DNA of 64,000 bases. It comes from Hyphomonadaceae bacterium (GTDB taxonomy: Bacteria; Pseudomonadota; Alphaproteobacteria; Caulobacterales; Aquidulcibacteraceae). The position numbers and the translations under genes are program-made. The DNA lies in the NCBI GenBank assembly GCA_021731815.1, contig JAKFWO010000033.1, forward strand, positions 20,185-84,184, in the 5' to 3' direction. The notes beneath the pieces were generated by a model. That model ran no database searches, was not told the DNA's origin, and worked only from the letters and a program-made list of their open reading frames with translations. Below, in pieces: positions 46,125 through 56,549 of the stretch (the stretch's first letter is position 1; the number at the start of each line of letters is the position of its first letter).

Positions 46125-48212
46125 TCAGGCAATCGCGCGTTGCGGGTTTTCGCGATTCTGGTCCCATTCGCGCAGAAAAGTCACGAATTGTTCGGGCGGC
46201 AGCGGCTTGGCATAGAGAAAGCCCTGGCCGAGCGTACAGCCGCGACGGCGCAGAAAGGCTGCCTGGCGCGCCGTTTCCACGCCCTCGGCCACCGTCTCGT
46301 AATTGAGGCTGGCGGCAAGTGCGAGGATCATTTCAATGATCGCCGGCGTATGCAGATCTTTTCCCAATGCCCGGGTGAATTGCTGGTCGATCTTGAACAC
46401 GTCGAAGGGCAGTCGGGTCAATGCCACGAGATTGGAATGGCCGGAGCCGAAATCGTCGATCGCCAGTCGCACGCCGCGATCCTTGAGCGGTGCGGTCAAT
46501 TGCGCCACACGCTGGGGGTCGTCGACCGCAACCGATTCGGTGATCTCGATCTCCAGCAGATCGGCGGCAAAGCGTGTGGCCTCGAGCGTCGAAATAATCT
46601 TTTCGGCAAAGCGGTTGTCTTCGAACTGCACGGGCGAGACATTGACAGCCAGCCGCAACCGCGAACCAAGGACATCGGGCCAGGTCGCCGCTGTGCGGCA
46701 GGCATCGCTGAGGATGGCGTCACCGATCGCGCCGATCAGGCCGGTTTCCTCGGCGATCGGGATGAAATCCGCCGGCGAGACGAGCTGGCCCTTATTATTG
46801 CGCCAGCGCGCCAGCGCTTCGGCACCAACGACCTCGCCGGTGGCAAGGTCGATCTTGGGCTGAAAATAAGCGACGAATTCGCCGCGCGCGATCCCTGCCC
46901 GCATTTCTGATTCGATCACCACACGCTGATTGGCGCGTGCATTCATGGAAGGACCGAACATGCGCGCCCGCCCGCCGCCATCCTGAATGGCATGGGTCAA
47001 AGCAGCCGACGCGTTGTTCACCAGCTCCTCGGCCGCGGCCCCGTCGTCGGGCGCGTAAGCGGCGCCGACCGAAACGCGCAGGCTGACCTGATGGCCCTGA
47101 ACGAAAAAGGGCTGGCGCAAGGCGGCTGCATTTTCCTGAATGCGCTTGGCGGCGTCCGGTTTGGAGACGACCTCCGGCAGCCATACGGCGAAGCGATGCT
47201 CGCCCACACGCGCGACCAGCGGTGACTTTCCGGAATTATTGGCGCGATCAGGATCCACGGCGTTGTTGGCCGTAGAGAGCACATTTGCGACACGCTGCAA
47301 AATTTCATCCCCCGCGCCGCGCGGAAGGCTTTGCAGCGCCCGACCAAACCGCTCGATTTCGATAAAAAACAGGATCCCGGGTGCCTCGTCAGAGGCCCGC
47401 TGGGCGAGGCTCATATCGATTTCGCGCACAAGTCGCGCCCGGTTGGGAAGATTTGTCAGACTGTCGACAAAGGCCAGTCTGCGGATGGAATCGGCATTGG
47501 CCTCCATTTTCTGGGCCATGCCGGCCATCGCCCGGCCGAGACGATCGATCTCGTCGCCCGCTCCGGAACCGAAGCTTTCCGCATTGGCTTCCGCATATTG
47601 ATTCTGTTCAGCAAGAATCGCGAGCCGCCGCAGGGGGCTGGTAATCGAGCGCACCGACAGCCAGACAAGGGGCACCGCAAAAAGCAGCATCAGCCCGCAG
47701 GCGACAATCGTGCGTTCGAAGGCCGGGGCGAAGCCACCGCTGGCGGCGCTCACCATGATTCCCACGCGCACATAGCCCAGAACCCGCGGTCCCGCGGCAA
47801 TCTTTGCTTCCGCTATATAGGTGTCGTCGATTCTGCGGATGATTGCGGGGCTCGCGCGGAAATCGGGCGCGGAAAATGTGATATTGTCCATCGGGCGGCC
47901 GACAAAGGCGCGCTGGCGACGATCCGCATCGTAGACGCCGAGGAAACGGGCAGCCGGACGGTGACGGGCGGCTTCGAGGACCGCCTTGACCGAATTGTCC
48001 TGCCCCGACAGCAATGCCGGCGTCAGCGCCGAGGCCAGGGTCTGGCCGATATCGCGCACTCTTTGTTCTTCGGCAGCGCGCATCTGGCTGTGATCGACGA
48101 GCAGATTGGTGATGGTGACGATCGCGGCCGAAACCCCGACGATGGAAAATGCAAGCGCGGCAATTCGGGCGGCCAGCGGAAAGCTGCGGTCGGATTTGCG
48201 GATTCCGAACAT
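46125..48212 (-). CDS. Membrane c-di-GMP protein: degenerate GGDEF plus EAL phosphodiesterase
   Basis: This is a 695-residue protein with TM1 near 15-40, a periplasmic sensor of about 130 residues, TM2 near 170-192, HAMP, GGDEF, then EAL. The GGDEF site reads VGEHR (in ARVGEHRFAVWL), so cyclase activity is very unlikely. The EAL domain keeps its catalytic set: EALARW, NVSPVQF, IEITES, DDFGSGHSN, FKIDQQF, VAEGVET and QGFLYAKPL. It should therefore hydrolyse c-di-GMP. The ATG at 48212 (MFGIRKSDRSF) is preferred to the start of the open frame 69 codons upstream. Confidence 0.93.
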   Translation of the reverse strand: MFGIRKSDRSFPLAARIAALAFSIVGVSAAIVTITNLLVDHSQMRAAEEQRVRDIGQTLASALTPALLSGQDNSVKAVLEAARHRPAARFLGVYDADRRQRAFVGRPMDNITFSAPDFRASPAIIRRIDDTYIAEAKIAAGPRVLGYVRVGIMVSAASGGFAPAFERTIVACGLMLLFAVPLVWLSVRSITSPLRRLAILAEQNQYAEANAESFGSGAGDEIDRLGRAMAGMAQKMEANADSIRRLAFVDSLTNLPNRARLVREIDMSLAQRASDEAPGILFFIEIERFGRALQSLPRGAGDEILQRVANVLSTANNAVDPDRANNSGKSPLVARVGEHRFAVWLPEVVSKPDAAKRIQENAAALRQPFFVQGHQVSLRVSVGAAYAPDDGAAAEELVNNASAALTHAIQDGGGRARMFGPSMNARANQRVVIESEMRAGIARGEFVAYFQPKIDLATGEVVGAEALARWRNNKGQLVSPADFIPIAEETGLIGAIGDAILSDACRTAATWPDVLGSRLRLAVNVSPVQFEDNRFAEKIISTLEATRFAADLLEIEITESVAVDDPQRVAQLTAPLKDRGVRLAIDDFGSGHSNLVALTRLPFDVFKIDQQFTRALGKDLHTPAIIEMILALAASLNYETVAEGVETARQAAFLRRRGCTLGQGFLYAKPLPPEQFVTFLREWDQNRENPQRAIA

Positions 48213-48478
48213 GGATGCGATTTCTCCAACAGCGCAGGCCTGGGGGAATTGCCCCGAACCCATTGCGCGGCAAGTGTCGCCGCCAAAGCGACGGTACCAG
48301 ACACCACCATAGGTCGGCACTGCTACATGATTCCCCTTAGCGTGGGGTAAATCCCTTTGACGGCATTCACAGCCCTCCACAGGCGCTACAGCCGCCATTC
48401 CAGCCCGGTCGCTTGACATTATGACCAGCCGGCGCCGGAATGCGCGCCCTCATGTTTCCTCACAGGATCAGAAAACCC

Positions 48479-48787
48479 ATGCATCCCAGTCGTCTGATAT
48501 TCGGAGCATTGTTTGTGGCAATGATGGGGGCGATTGCCTGGGCCTTCGGGGCGGGCGAATTCTGGAAGGAATTTGCCGCCGTCTGGGCGATCCCCTGGGG
48601 ACGGATCGGGCTTCTGGATCTCGGGCTCGGCTTCCTGCTGATGATCCCTCTGTTTTTTGCGTTTGAAAGGGGTCTTATGGCTCCCATTTTGTGGACTATC
48701 ACCTTGCTTCTGCTGGGAAATGCAGCAGCGGCGCTGTGGTTTGCCATCAATGCGCGGGAAATCTTCCGCCGGCTCGGGCGGGCCTGA
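48479..48787 (+). CDS. Small three-span membrane protein, unknown
   Basis: This is a 102-residue hydrophobic protein with three likely spans (about 5-25, 39-60 and 68-90) and a basic C-terminus NAREIFRRLGRA. The ATG at 48479 has AGGA upstream; other in-frame starts lie 13 and 9 codons earlier. It precedes kdsA by 69 bp on the same strand. I do not recognise a family. Confidence 0.65.
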   Translation: MHPSRLIFGALFVAMMGAIAWAFGAGEFWKEFAAVWAIPWGRIGLLDLGLGFLLMIPLFFAFERGLMAPILWTITLLLLGNAAAALWFAINAREIFRRLGRA

Positions 48788-48856
48788 GCGCCGGCAGCCG
48801 ATTGGCACCACGCGTGTTTTCGGCTAAGCCCCTGGGCAATGTAAGGAGACCATCCC

Positions 48857-49747
48857 TTGGCTGACCGAGCTCCGATCCCCGCTGTCGAGCAAATCCCCAA
48901 TTCGGTGGTGGAAATCCCGGCGAAAGCCGGCGCGATCCGCATCGGCAACACCTTGCCGGGTGTGTTTTTCCTTGGCCCCTGCGCGCTGGAAAGCCGGGCG
49001 CATGCGCTGGAAATGGCGGCCGCCATTGTTGGCATCGCTGAAAAGCTTGGTATTCGCGCGATCTACAAGACCAGTTTCGACAAGGCCAACCGCACTTCGA
49101 TCTCGGCGTTCCGTGGCATGTCATCGGCCGATGCACTGGAGATCTTTGCCGAAATCCGTGAGACCACCGGCCTGCCGATCCTTACCGATGTGCATCTGCC
49201 CGAACATTGCGCCATGGTTGCCGAAGCCGTCGACATCCTGCAAATCCCTGCTTTTCTCTGCCGCCAGACCGATCTGTTGGTCGCCGCCGCACGGACCGGG
49301 AAGCCGGTCAAGGTCAAGAAGGGGCAATTCCTTGCCCCCTGGGACATGAAAAATGTCATCGACAAATTATTGTCGGCCGGCGCGCGCGACGTGATCGTGA
49401 CCGAACGGGGGGCGAGTTTCGGTTATAACACGCTCGTCACCGATTTTCGCGCGCTGCCCATCATGGCGGGTTTTGGGGCCCCGGTGGTGTTCGACGTTAC
49501 CCATTCCGTGCAGCAGCCGGGGGGCATGGGGTCGGCATCCGGTGGACAGCGGGAATTTGCACCCGTTCTGGCGCGCGCGGCAGCGGCGGTCGGCTGTGCC
49601 GGCTTTTTCCTCGAAACCCATCAGGATCCGGCCAATGCGCCATCGGACGGGCCCAACATGATCCCCCTCGACCGGCTGGAACAGGTGCTCATGCAGATTG
49701 TGGCGATCGACCGCCTGGCCAAATCACTGCCCGCGATTGCCCTGTGA
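48857..49747 (+). CDS. kdsA: KDO-8-phosphate synthase, metal-dependent type
   Basis: This enzyme condenses phosphoenolpyruvate with arabinose 5-phosphate for lipopolysaccharide KDO. It has 296 residues. Motifs are FFLGPCALESRA, IYKTSFDKANRTS, ILTDVHLPEH, KVKKGQFLAPWDM, ERGASFGYNTLV and DVTHSVQQPGG. The cysteine in GPCALES marks the metal-dependent class; the E. coli type has asparagine there. The start is TTG at 48857, supported by AAGGAG 8 bp upstream and the absence of an ATG nearby. It is followed by kdsD with overlapping codons. Confidence 0.95.
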   Translation: MADRAPIPAVEQIPNSVVEIPAKAGAIRIGNTLPGVFFLGPCALESRAHALEMAAAIVGIAEKLGIRAIYKTSFDKANRTSISAFRGMSSADALEIFAEIRETTGLPILTDVHLPEHCAMVAEAVDILQIPAFLCRQTDLLVAAARTGKPVKVKKGQFLAPWDMKNVIDKLLSAGARDVIVTERGASFGYNTLVTDFRALPIMAGFGAPVVFDVTHSVQQPGGMGSASGGQREFAPVLARAAAAVGCAGFFLETHQDPANAPSDGPNMIPLDRLEQVLMQIVAIDRLAKSLPAIAL

Positions 49748-50748
49748 TGGCGGTGGCTCCGTCCTCAGCGCCGGCAATACCCGCTGCGCCGACGGCATTC
49801 GACGCCCTGGCGATCGCCCGCCGGGTGCTGACGCTTGAGGCCGCGGCCCTTCAGGACATGGCGGTCGGACTCGGGCCGGAATTTGCACGTGCCGTGGACC
49901 GGATTGCGATCAATCGTGGACGGGTGATCTGCGCGGGAATCGGCAAATCCGGGCATGTGGCGCGCAAGATCGCCTCGACATTTGCGTCCATCGGCGCACC
50001 CTCATTCTTCCTCCACCCGGCCGAGGCCGCCCATGGTGATCTGGGCATGGTGGGCGGCGAGGACATTCTGCTCTGCCTGTCCAAATCCGGCGAAACCCCG
50101 GAACTGGCCCCCCTGCTGTCTTATGCCAGACGCTTTGCCGTTCTGGTGATCGCCATCACCGCCGGAATGGATTCCAGCCTCGCGAAAACCGCGGACATCG
50201 TGCTGCTTCTGCCGGATTCCCCCGAGGCCTGCGCCGAAACACAGGCACCGACCACCTCATCGACATTGATGACCGCGCTCGGCGATTGCCTTGCGGTGGC
50301 ACTGATCGAACGGCGCGGATTCCGGGCACGGGATTTCCGCAATCTGCATCCGGGCGGAAGGCTGGGCACGCTGCTCATGCAGGTGCAGGATGTCATGCAT
50401 GGCGGAAGCGAAATTCCGGCGCTGCCGGCATCGGCACGACTGGCCGAGGGGCTTGATGCCATTTCAAGGGGTCATCTCGGCTGCGTGCTGATCGTTCATC
50501 CGGACGGAAAGCTCGCCGGGATTGTCACCGATGGCGATGTGCGTCGCGCTTTTGCCGCTGGACGGCGTGCCGAAACGATCGGCGATCTGATGAACCCGGC
50601 ACCCGTGATGATCCCGCCCGACATGCAGGCGGGCGCGGCGCTGAAATTACTGAGCGAACGCGGGATCAGCCAGGTGATCGTCGCCGAACATGATCGCCCG
50701 GTCGGGCTTGTGCATTTGCACGATCTGCTGCGGGCCGGCGTAGCGTGA
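49747..50748 (+). CDS. kdsD: Arabinose-5-phosphate isomerase
   Basis: This enzyme converts ribulose 5-phosphate to arabinose 5-phosphate, the substrate of KdsA. It has 333 residues: a SIS domain (ICAGIGKSGHVARKIASTF, SKSGETPEL, APTTSSTLMTALGD) then two CBS domains from about residue 215 (CVLIVHPDGKLAGIVTDGDV; VIVAEHDRPVGLVHLHDLL). The start is the ATG at 49747, overlapping the kdsA stop by one base (TGATG); a GTG one codon earlier is possible. Confidence 0.94.
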   Translation: MAVAPSSAPAIPAAPTAFDALAIARRVLTLEAAALQDMAVGLGPEFARAVDRIAINRGRVICAGIGKSGHVARKIASTFASIGAPSFFLHPAEAAHGDLGMVGGEDILLCLSKSGETPELAPLLSYARRFAVLVIAITAGMDSSLAKTADIVLLLPDSPEACAETQAPTTSSTLMTALGDCLAVALIERRGFRARDFRNLHPGGRLGTLLMQVQDVMHGGSEIPALPASARLAEGLDAISRGHLGCVLIVHPDGKLAGIVTDGDVRRAFAAGRRAETIGDLMNPAPVMIPPDMQAGAALKLLSERGISQVIVAEHDRPVGLVHLHDLLRAGVA

Positions 50749-50863
50749 GGCGTCGGCCGGATTTCCCCTCCCAGTGCCCGGTTACCGGCTTCCACTTTTC
50801 CCGATTGCGCTTTAGATCCTCACCAAAGTACCGCAACCGGGCACCCGCAAGCACGGAATTTTC

Positions 50864-51772
50864 ATGACAAACACGCTCTTCCCACCGATTCGCAAGGCGA
50901 TCCTGCCGGTTGCGGGGCTCGGCACACGTGTGCTGCCCGCCACCAAGGCCATCCCGAAGGAGATGCTGCCGGTTTTCGACCGCCCCGCCATTCAATATGT
51001 CGTGGACGAGGCCCTCGAAGCCGGGATCGAGCATCTGATTTTCGTCACCGGGCGAAACAAGAACGCGATCGAGGATTATTTCGATCGCGCCTATGAGCTT
51101 GAGGACACCCTGCGCATGAAGGGCAAGACAGCGATCCTCGACGAGCTTGAGGAATTCCTGCTGCCGGCCGGTTCGTGTTCCTTCGTCCGCCAGCAGGCAC
51201 CCAATGGGCTGGGCCATGCGGTTGGCTGCGCGCGCGCGGTGATTGGCAACGAGCCTTTCGCCGTGTTGCTGCCCGATGTGCTGGTCATGTCGGAGCCCGG
51301 CTGCCTGTCCCAGATGATGGCGGCCTATCGCGAGACCGGGGGAAATCTGCTGGCCGTCGACCGCGTGCCGATGGACCGGGTGGACCAATATGGTGTCGTG
51401 GATCCCGCGGGGCTCGGATCCGGCCGCCTGACGCCCATGAAGGGCATGGTAGAGAAACCAAAGCCCGAGGCCGCCCCGTCCAATTTCAGGATCACGGGCC
51501 GCTATATACTTCAGCCGGAGATCATGGATTTGCTGGCCGACCAGATTCCCGGTGCAGGCGGGGAAATCCAGCTCACCGATGCCATGGCGCGCCTCATGCA
51601 GGACCAAATCTTTCATGCCTATGAATTCGATGGAATTTCCTATGATTGCGGCGACAAGGTCGGCTATCTGACGGCGACGGCTGCCTTTGCGCTTGCCCAC
51701 AAGGAATGGGGTGGGGCGGCGCGCGAGGCGCTGGTCAGCGAAATCGCCCGGCGTGACGGCATCACATCATAG
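50864..51772 (+). CDS. galU: UTP-glucose-1-phosphate uridylyltransferase
   Basis: This 302-residue nucleotidyltransferase makes UDP-glucose for envelope polysaccharides. The loop AVLPVAGLGTRVLPATKAIPKE, here ILPVAGLGTRVLPATKAIPK, binds UTP. Further motifs are FDRPAIQYVVDEA, FVRQQAPNGLGHAV, GMVEKPKPE and DAMARLMQ. It lies 115 bp after kdsD on the same strand, grouping envelope precursor genes. Confidence 0.95.
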   Translation: MTNTLFPPIRKAILPVAGLGTRVLPATKAIPKEMLPVFDRPAIQYVVDEALEAGIEHLIFVTGRNKNAIEDYFDRAYELEDTLRMKGKTAILDELEEFLLPAGSCSFVRQQAPNGLGHAVGCARAVIGNEPFAVLLPDVLVMSEPGCLSQMMAAYRETGGNLLAVDRVPMDRVDQYGVVDPAGLGSGRLTPMKGMVEKPKPEAAPSNFRITGRYILQPEIMDLLADQIPGAGGEIQLTDAMARLMQDQIFHAYEFDGISYDCGDKVGYLTATAAFALAHKEWGGAAREALVSEIARRDGITS

Positions 51773-51914
51773 GAAAAGCGGTCACATTTCAGCACGCAAT
51801 CTGCGCGGGGGGCTTGCCGCCGGCCGCCCGGAGCCTCACAAACAGGTCAAATGATGGCGCGATCGGGCTTGAGACTGGCCCCTCGTTCCGCCTTCCGAAC
51901 AGGGAATTGATCGC

Positions 51915-52664
51915 ATGAAAGTTCTGGTCCCCGTCAAGCGGGTCATCGATTACAATGTCAAGGCGCGGGTGAAATCCGACGAAACCGGCGTCGATCTGGC
52001 CAATGTCAAGATGTCGATCAATCCCTTTTGCGAAATCGCGGTCGAAGAAGCCGTGCGCATGAAAGAAAAAGGGCTGGCCAGCGAAATCGTCGCGGTGTCC
52101 ATAGGCCCCGCCCAGGCCCAGGAGACCCTGCGCAATGCGCTGGCCATGGGGGCCGATCGCGGCATCCTCATCGAATCCGACATGGATCTGGAACCGCTTG
52201 CGGTGGCCAAATTGCTCAAGGCGGCGATCCTCGCCGAATCCCCCGGGCTGGTCATTATGGGCAAACAAGCGATCGATGGCGACAATAATGCCGTCGGTCA
52301 GATGCTGTCCGCTTTGCTCGGCTGGCCGCAGGCGACCTTTGCGTCCAGGATCGAAGTACAGGGCGAACGCGCAATGGTGACGCGGGAAGTGGATGGCGGC
52401 CTGCAAACCCTGTCGGTTCCGATGCCCGCCATCATCACCGCCGATCTGCGCCTGAACGAGCCGCGTTACGCCTCGCTGCCCAATATCATGAAGGCCCGGA
52501 AAAAGCCGATCGACATGAAAAAGACTGCGGATTATGGCGTCGACCTCGCGCCGCGGCTCAAGGTGCTGAAGGTCACCGAACCCCCGGGCCGCAAGGCGGG
52601 GATCAAGGTCGAAAGCGTCGAAGCCCTGGTGCAACAATTGAAGACCGCGGGAGTGATCGGATGA
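51915..52664 (+). CDS. etfB: Electron transfer flavoprotein beta subunit
   Basis: This is a 249-residue subunit of the soluble flavoprotein that carries electrons from acyl-CoA and other dehydrogenases to ubiquinone. It starts [20 protein letters not shown], with the AMP-binding [14 protein letters not shown] and the recognition-loop region [20 protein letters not shown]. It overlaps etfA by 4 bp. Confidence 0.96.
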   Translation: MKVLVPVKRVIDYNVKARVKSDETGVDLANVKMSINPFCEIAVEEAVRMKEKGLASEIVAVSIGPAQAQETLRNALAMGADRGILIESDMDLEPLAVAKLLKAAILAESPGLVIMGKQAIDGDNNAVGQMLSALLGWPQATFASRIEVQGERAMVTREVDGGLQTLSVPMPAIITADLRLNEPRYASLPNIMKARKKPIDMKKTADYGVDLAPRLKVLKVTEPPGRKAGIKVESVEALVQQLKTAGVIG

Positions 52665-53590
52665 GCGTGCTGGTTTTCGCCGAACATGACGGCGCGGTTC
52701 TTAAAGATGCGACCCACAAGACGGTGGCAGCAGCGCTCGCGCTGGGCGGGCCGGTCGATGTGCTGGTCGCCGGTGCCAATGCGGGGCCGATCGCTGCGCT
52801 CGCCGCCGCGATCGAGGGGGTGCGCAAGGTGTTGCTCGCCGATTCGCAGGCCTTTTCACCGCCGATCGCCGAGGCCCTCAGCGCCCTGATCGTGCCATTG
52901 ATGGCGGATTATGACGCGCTGCTGGCCCCCGCAACCGCGACCGGCAAGAATTTCATCCCCCGGGTGGCGGCGCTGCTCGATGTGTCGCCCGTGTCGGAGA
53001 TTATCGCGATTCCCGGCCCCAAAACCTTTCAGCGCCCCATTTACGCCGGCAATGCGATCGAAACCGTCGAAAGCATGGATGCGAAGATCATCGCAACCGT
53101 GCGGCCGACCGCGTTCAAGGCGGCTGGCACCAGTGAAAACGCACCGATCGAAAATCTGGCCATTCCCGCCTTCAATGTCGCGACGCAATTTGTGGGCGAG
53201 GAATTGTCCAAATCCGACCGGCCCGAACTTGCTTCGGCCAAGCGCGTGGTGTCGGGCGGGCGGGCGATGGGCTCGGCGGAGAATTTCGCTTTGATCGAAG
53301 CCTTGGCCGACAGAATCGGTGCGGCGGTCGGGGCCTCGCGCGCGGCGGTGGATGCCGGCTATGCGCCCAATGATTATCAGGTGGGACAGACCGGCAAGGT
53401 GGTGGCACCGGAGCTCTATGTCGCGATCGGGATTTCCGGAGCGATCCAGCATCTGGCCGGCATGAAGGATTCCAGGGTGATCGTGGCGATCAACAAGGAT
53501 GCCGATGCGCCGATCTTCCAGATCGCGGATTTCGGGCTGGTGGCGGATCTGTTTTCCGCCGTGCCGGAACTGACCCGCAGTCTCGACTGA
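52661..53590 (+). CDS. etfA: Electron transfer flavoprotein alpha subunit
   Basis: This is a 309-residue partner of EtfB that holds FAD. The FAD domain is clear in [56 protein letters not shown] and [20 protein letters not shown]. The ATG at 52661 ([13 protein letters not shown]) overlaps the etfB stop. It converges on ftsH. Confidence 0.96.
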   Translation: MSVLVFAEHDGAVLKDATHKTVAAALALGGPVDVLVAGANAGPIAALAAAIEGVRKVLLADSQAFSPPIAEALSALIVPLMADYDALLAPATATGKNFIPRVAALLDVSPVSEIIAIPGPKTFQRPIYAGNAIETVESMDAKIIATVRPTAFKAAGTSENAPIENLAIPAFNVATQFVGEELSKSDRPELASAKRVVSGGRAMGSAENFALIEALADRIGAAVGASRAAVDAGYAPNDYQVGQTGKVVAPELYVAIGISGAIQHLAGMKDSRVIVAINKDADAPIFQIADFGLVADLFSAVPELTRSLD

Positions 53591-53791
53591 GGGTTTTGTT
53601 CAATCCAAAGTCCGGTTTTGGTCGGGCGTCTTCAGCCTGATTGCTGTGATGTCCCTTTGGCTGTCACGGATTTCCGATTCACGTCCGCCTGTGAACGGGG
53701 CCAGCCAATCAAGATCGAAGGGGCGAAATTCGTTCGCCCGCGCCCGTAATCAATTCCACAGATTCCGCTCCCGGGTGCGGTATTGGCTGCG

Positions 53792-53820
53792 CCCCGGCCG
53801 AATAATCTGGTCGGCCGGGG
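53792..53820. terminator. 10-bp GC-rich hairpin between etfA and ftsH
   Basis: CCCCGGCCGA (53792-53801) pairs exactly with TCGGCCGGGG (53811-53820) around a 9-nt loop. It lies 11 bp past the ftsH stop and 201 bp past etfA. No U-run follows on either strand. It probably serves ftsH. Confidence 0.6.
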
Positions 53821-53831
53821 AATAACTCGAT

Positions 53832-55736
53832 TCAGGCGCCGGCCGGACTGGCGGAACCGAACGACCTTCCGCCGGTCAGCGGCACGGCCGAGACCGGGCG
53901 GTCCGGGCCTTTTCCGCCCTCGGGCTCGGGGCGGTAGGGCTCAATGCCCTTGAACAGGTTCAGGATTTCATCCCCGCTCAGGGTCTCATATTTCAGCAAT
54001 GCATTGGCGAGAAGCGCATGATCGGCCGCGCGCTCGACAAGAATGCGCTTGGCTTCCTCAAAGCCGCCCTGAACCAGACGACGGATTTCCGAATCGATGG
54101 TCCGCGCGGTCGCTTCCGAAATATTTTGTGTGCGCGACACCGAATGGCCGAGAAACACTTCTTCCTGGTTCTCGCCATAGGCCACCACGCCCAATTCTTC
54201 GGAATAACCCCAGCGTGTGACCATGGCGCGCGCCAGCCGCGTCGCCTGTTCAATGTCGGACGAGGCCCCCGACGTGATCTTGTCCTTGCCGAACACCAGT
54301 TCCTCGGCCACGCGCCCGCCCATCAGAATGGCCAGACGCGAGATCATCTGTTCATAGCTCATGGAATAGCGGTCGCCTTCGGGCAATTGCATCACCATAC
54401 CGAGCGCCCGCCCGCGGGGAATGATGGTCGCCTTGTGCACGGGGTCCGACCCCTTCACTGACAAGGCAACGATCGCGTGCCCGCCCTCATGAAAGGCCGT
54501 GAGGCGCTTTTCGTCCTCGCTCATGGCCATGCTCTTGCGCTCGGCCCCCATCATCACCTTGTCCTTGGCGTTTTCGAAATCCAGCATGGTCACATCCTTG
54601 CGGTTGCGCCGTGCTGCCAGCAATGCCGCCTCATTGACCAGATTGGCGAGGTCCGCGCCCGAAAAGCCCGGCGTGCCGCGCGCGATCGTGCGCGGTTCGA
54701 CATCGGGGCCCAGCGGAACCTTGCGCATATGGACGCGCAGGATCTTTTCCCGCCCGGTCACATCGGGATTGGGAACCACGACCTGACGGTCGAACCGGCC
54801 GGGCCGCAACAAGGCAGGGTCAAGAACATCGGGCCGGTTGGTCGCGGCGATGATTATGATGCCTTCATTGGCCTCGAAGCCGTCCATCTCCACCAGCAAT
54901 TGGTTGAGGGTCTGCTCGCGCTCGTCATTGCCGCCGCCGAGGCCCGCACCACGATGGCGACCCACCGCGTCGATCTCGTCGATGAAAATGATGCAGGGCG
55001 CGTTTTTCTTGGCCTGCTCGAACATGTCGCGCACGCGGCTCGCGCCCACGCCCACGAACATTTCCACGAAATCCGAGCCCGAAATGGTGAAGAAGGGGAC
55101 ATTGGCCTCGCCCGCCACCGCGCGCGCGATCAGGGTCTTCCCGGTGCCGGGAGGGCCCACGAGCAAGGCACCTTTGGGAATCTTGCCGCCGAGCTTCTGG
55201 AATTTCTGCGGATCGCGCAGGAATTCCACGATCTCCTGCAATTCGTCCTTGGCCTCATCCACTCCCGCCACATCGTCAAAAGTCACGCGGCCATGTTTTT
55301 CGGTCAGCAGCCGGGCCTTGGACTTGCCAAAGCCCATGGCGCGATTGCCACCTGCCTGCATCTGGCGCATGACATAAAACCACACGCCGATCAGCAAGAG
55401 GATCGGGAGCCAGCCGAGCACCACGCCCCAGAGCGAGGCCGAGCCCGAGCGTTCCACCACCTTGAAGCGCACATTATTGGCCTTGAGTGTGGGGTAGAAA
55501 TCGGGGTCAAAAGGCGGGGCAACCGAAGTGAAGGGCGAATTGTCCGACAATTTGCCGACCACTTTTTCGCCGCGGATCTCGATTTCCGTGACCTGCTTGG
55601 CCTCTACCTTCTGGATGAACTCGGAATAAGCGAGGTTCACGCCGGCCTTTTTGGACCCGGAGCCGTTCACCAGCGTGAACACGGCCATCATCAGAACCAG
55701 CAGGACACCAACCAGGGCCAGATTGCGAAAATGCAT
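53832..55736 (-). CDS. ftsH: ATP-dependent zinc metalloprotease FtsH
   Basis: This 634-residue membrane-anchored AAA+ protease degrades membrane and short-lived regulatory proteins. There are two N-terminal spans (about 7-24 and 108-127). Walker A is [15 protein letters not shown], Walker B is [12 protein letters not shown], the SRH region is [20 protein letters not shown], and the zinc site is [11 protein letters not shown], with the third ligand Asp in the later helix region. Its length is normal. It is monocistronic here. Confidence 0.97.
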   Translation of the reverse strand: MHFRNLALVGVLLVLMMAVFTLVNGSGSKKAGVNLAYSEFIQKVEAKQVTEIEIRGEKVVGKLSDNSPFTSVAPPFDPDFYPTLKANNVRFKVVERSGSASLWGVVLGWLPILLLIGVWFYVMRQMQAGGNRAMGFGKSKARLLTEKHGRVTFDDVAGVDEAKDELQEIVEFLRDPQKFQKLGGKIPKGALLVGPPGTGKTLIARAVAGEANVPFFTISGSDFVEMFVGVGASRVRDMFEQAKKNAPCIIFIDEIDAVGRHRGAGLGGGNDEREQTLNQLLVEMDGFEANEGIIIIAATNRPDVLDPALLRPGRFDRQVVVPNPDVTGREKILRVHMRKVPLGPDVEPRTIARGTPGFSGADLANLVNEAALLAARRNRKDVTMLDFENAKDKVMMGAERKSMAMSEDEKRLTAFHEGGHAIVALSVKGSDPVHKATIIPRGRALGMVMQLPEGDRYSMSYEQMISRLAILMGGRVAEELVFGKDKITSGASSDIEQATRLARAMVTRWGYSEELGVVAYGENQEEVFLGHSVSRTQNISEATARTIDSEIRRLVQGGFEEAKRILVERAADHALLANALLKYETLSGDEILNLFKGIEPYRPEPEGGKGPDRPVSAVPLTGGRSFGSASPAGA

Positions 55737-55967
55737 GTAATCCTCTTTTACGATCCGCGCGGCAGGTTATGCGCCACCCACCGCGCTCGGGCCACCAGTC
55801 TAGCCGCGAAATGCTAACATAAGACGCCACATCAAGGCTTGCGAGTGTCAAACACCCTGCTCATGCAAAATTTATGCGCATGACTGCCACGCGCATCCAG
55901 CCCGGTGCAAATCCCCGGAAGCCCCGACCCGAAATCCTGCGTCGGAATCCTGTGCCGGTATCCTGCG

Positions 55968-56549
55968 TCAAATTTTCTGCGCGATGCCGATCGCTGCCCG
56001 GCATCCCATCCGGATGGCTGCCGACATCAGCCGATAGCCGGGCGCGCGTTCGGCACCTTCCTGCAATGCGGTGTCGCGATGTTCGTTTTCCTCCGCCCCG
56101 AACCGGCCAACCAGCGCGGACAGCTCCGGCTCGTCTTCGGCGAGTTCCGCGGCCTGACGCCCGTAATGGGCGGAGATCACTTCCTCGACCGCCGCCGTGC
56201 AGGCATGGGCGGCTTCCTCGGAAATCAGCGCCGTCGCGACCCCCAGCCCGTACCCCGCCACATCCCAGAAGGGCGCGAGTGCTGTGGGCCGCACCCTGCG
56301 CTCGCGGAGGAGCTTCTCGAACGCGTCGAGATGCGTCCGTTCCTGGGCCGCCATCTCGCCGAGCAGGCCGCGCATACGGTCCTTGCCGGGCGCGCGGCCG
56401 AACACCGCCATCTGTCCCTGATAGATGCGGATCGCCCCCAATTCGCCGGCATGATCGACGCGCAGCATTTCGTCGATCCGGTCGGCATTGCGCCGTCCCG
56501 GCCGGGAATTGCGGAGCATTTCACTGAAGGGAGCGGCAGGATCGGTCAT
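55968..56549 (-). CDS. coq7: COQ7-type demethoxyubiquinone hydroxylase
   Basis: This 193-residue di-iron enzyme adds the last ring hydroxyl in ubiquinone synthesis. The iron ligands are VDHAGELGAIRIYQGQ (Glu), MAAQERTHLDAF (ExxH), EEVISAHY (Glu) and AEENEHRDTA (ExxH). It overlaps dsbB by 4 bp and ends a four-gene operon. Confidence 0.95.
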   Translation of the reverse strand: MTDPAAPFSEMLRNSRPGRRNADRIDEMLRVDHAGELGAIRIYQGQMAVFGRAPGKDRMRGLLGEMAAQERTHLDAFEKLLRERRVRPTALAPFWDVAGYGLGVATALISEEAAHACTAAVEEVISAHYGRQAAELAEDEPELSALVGRFGAEENEHRDTALQEGAERAPGYRLMSAAIRMGCRAAIGIAQKI

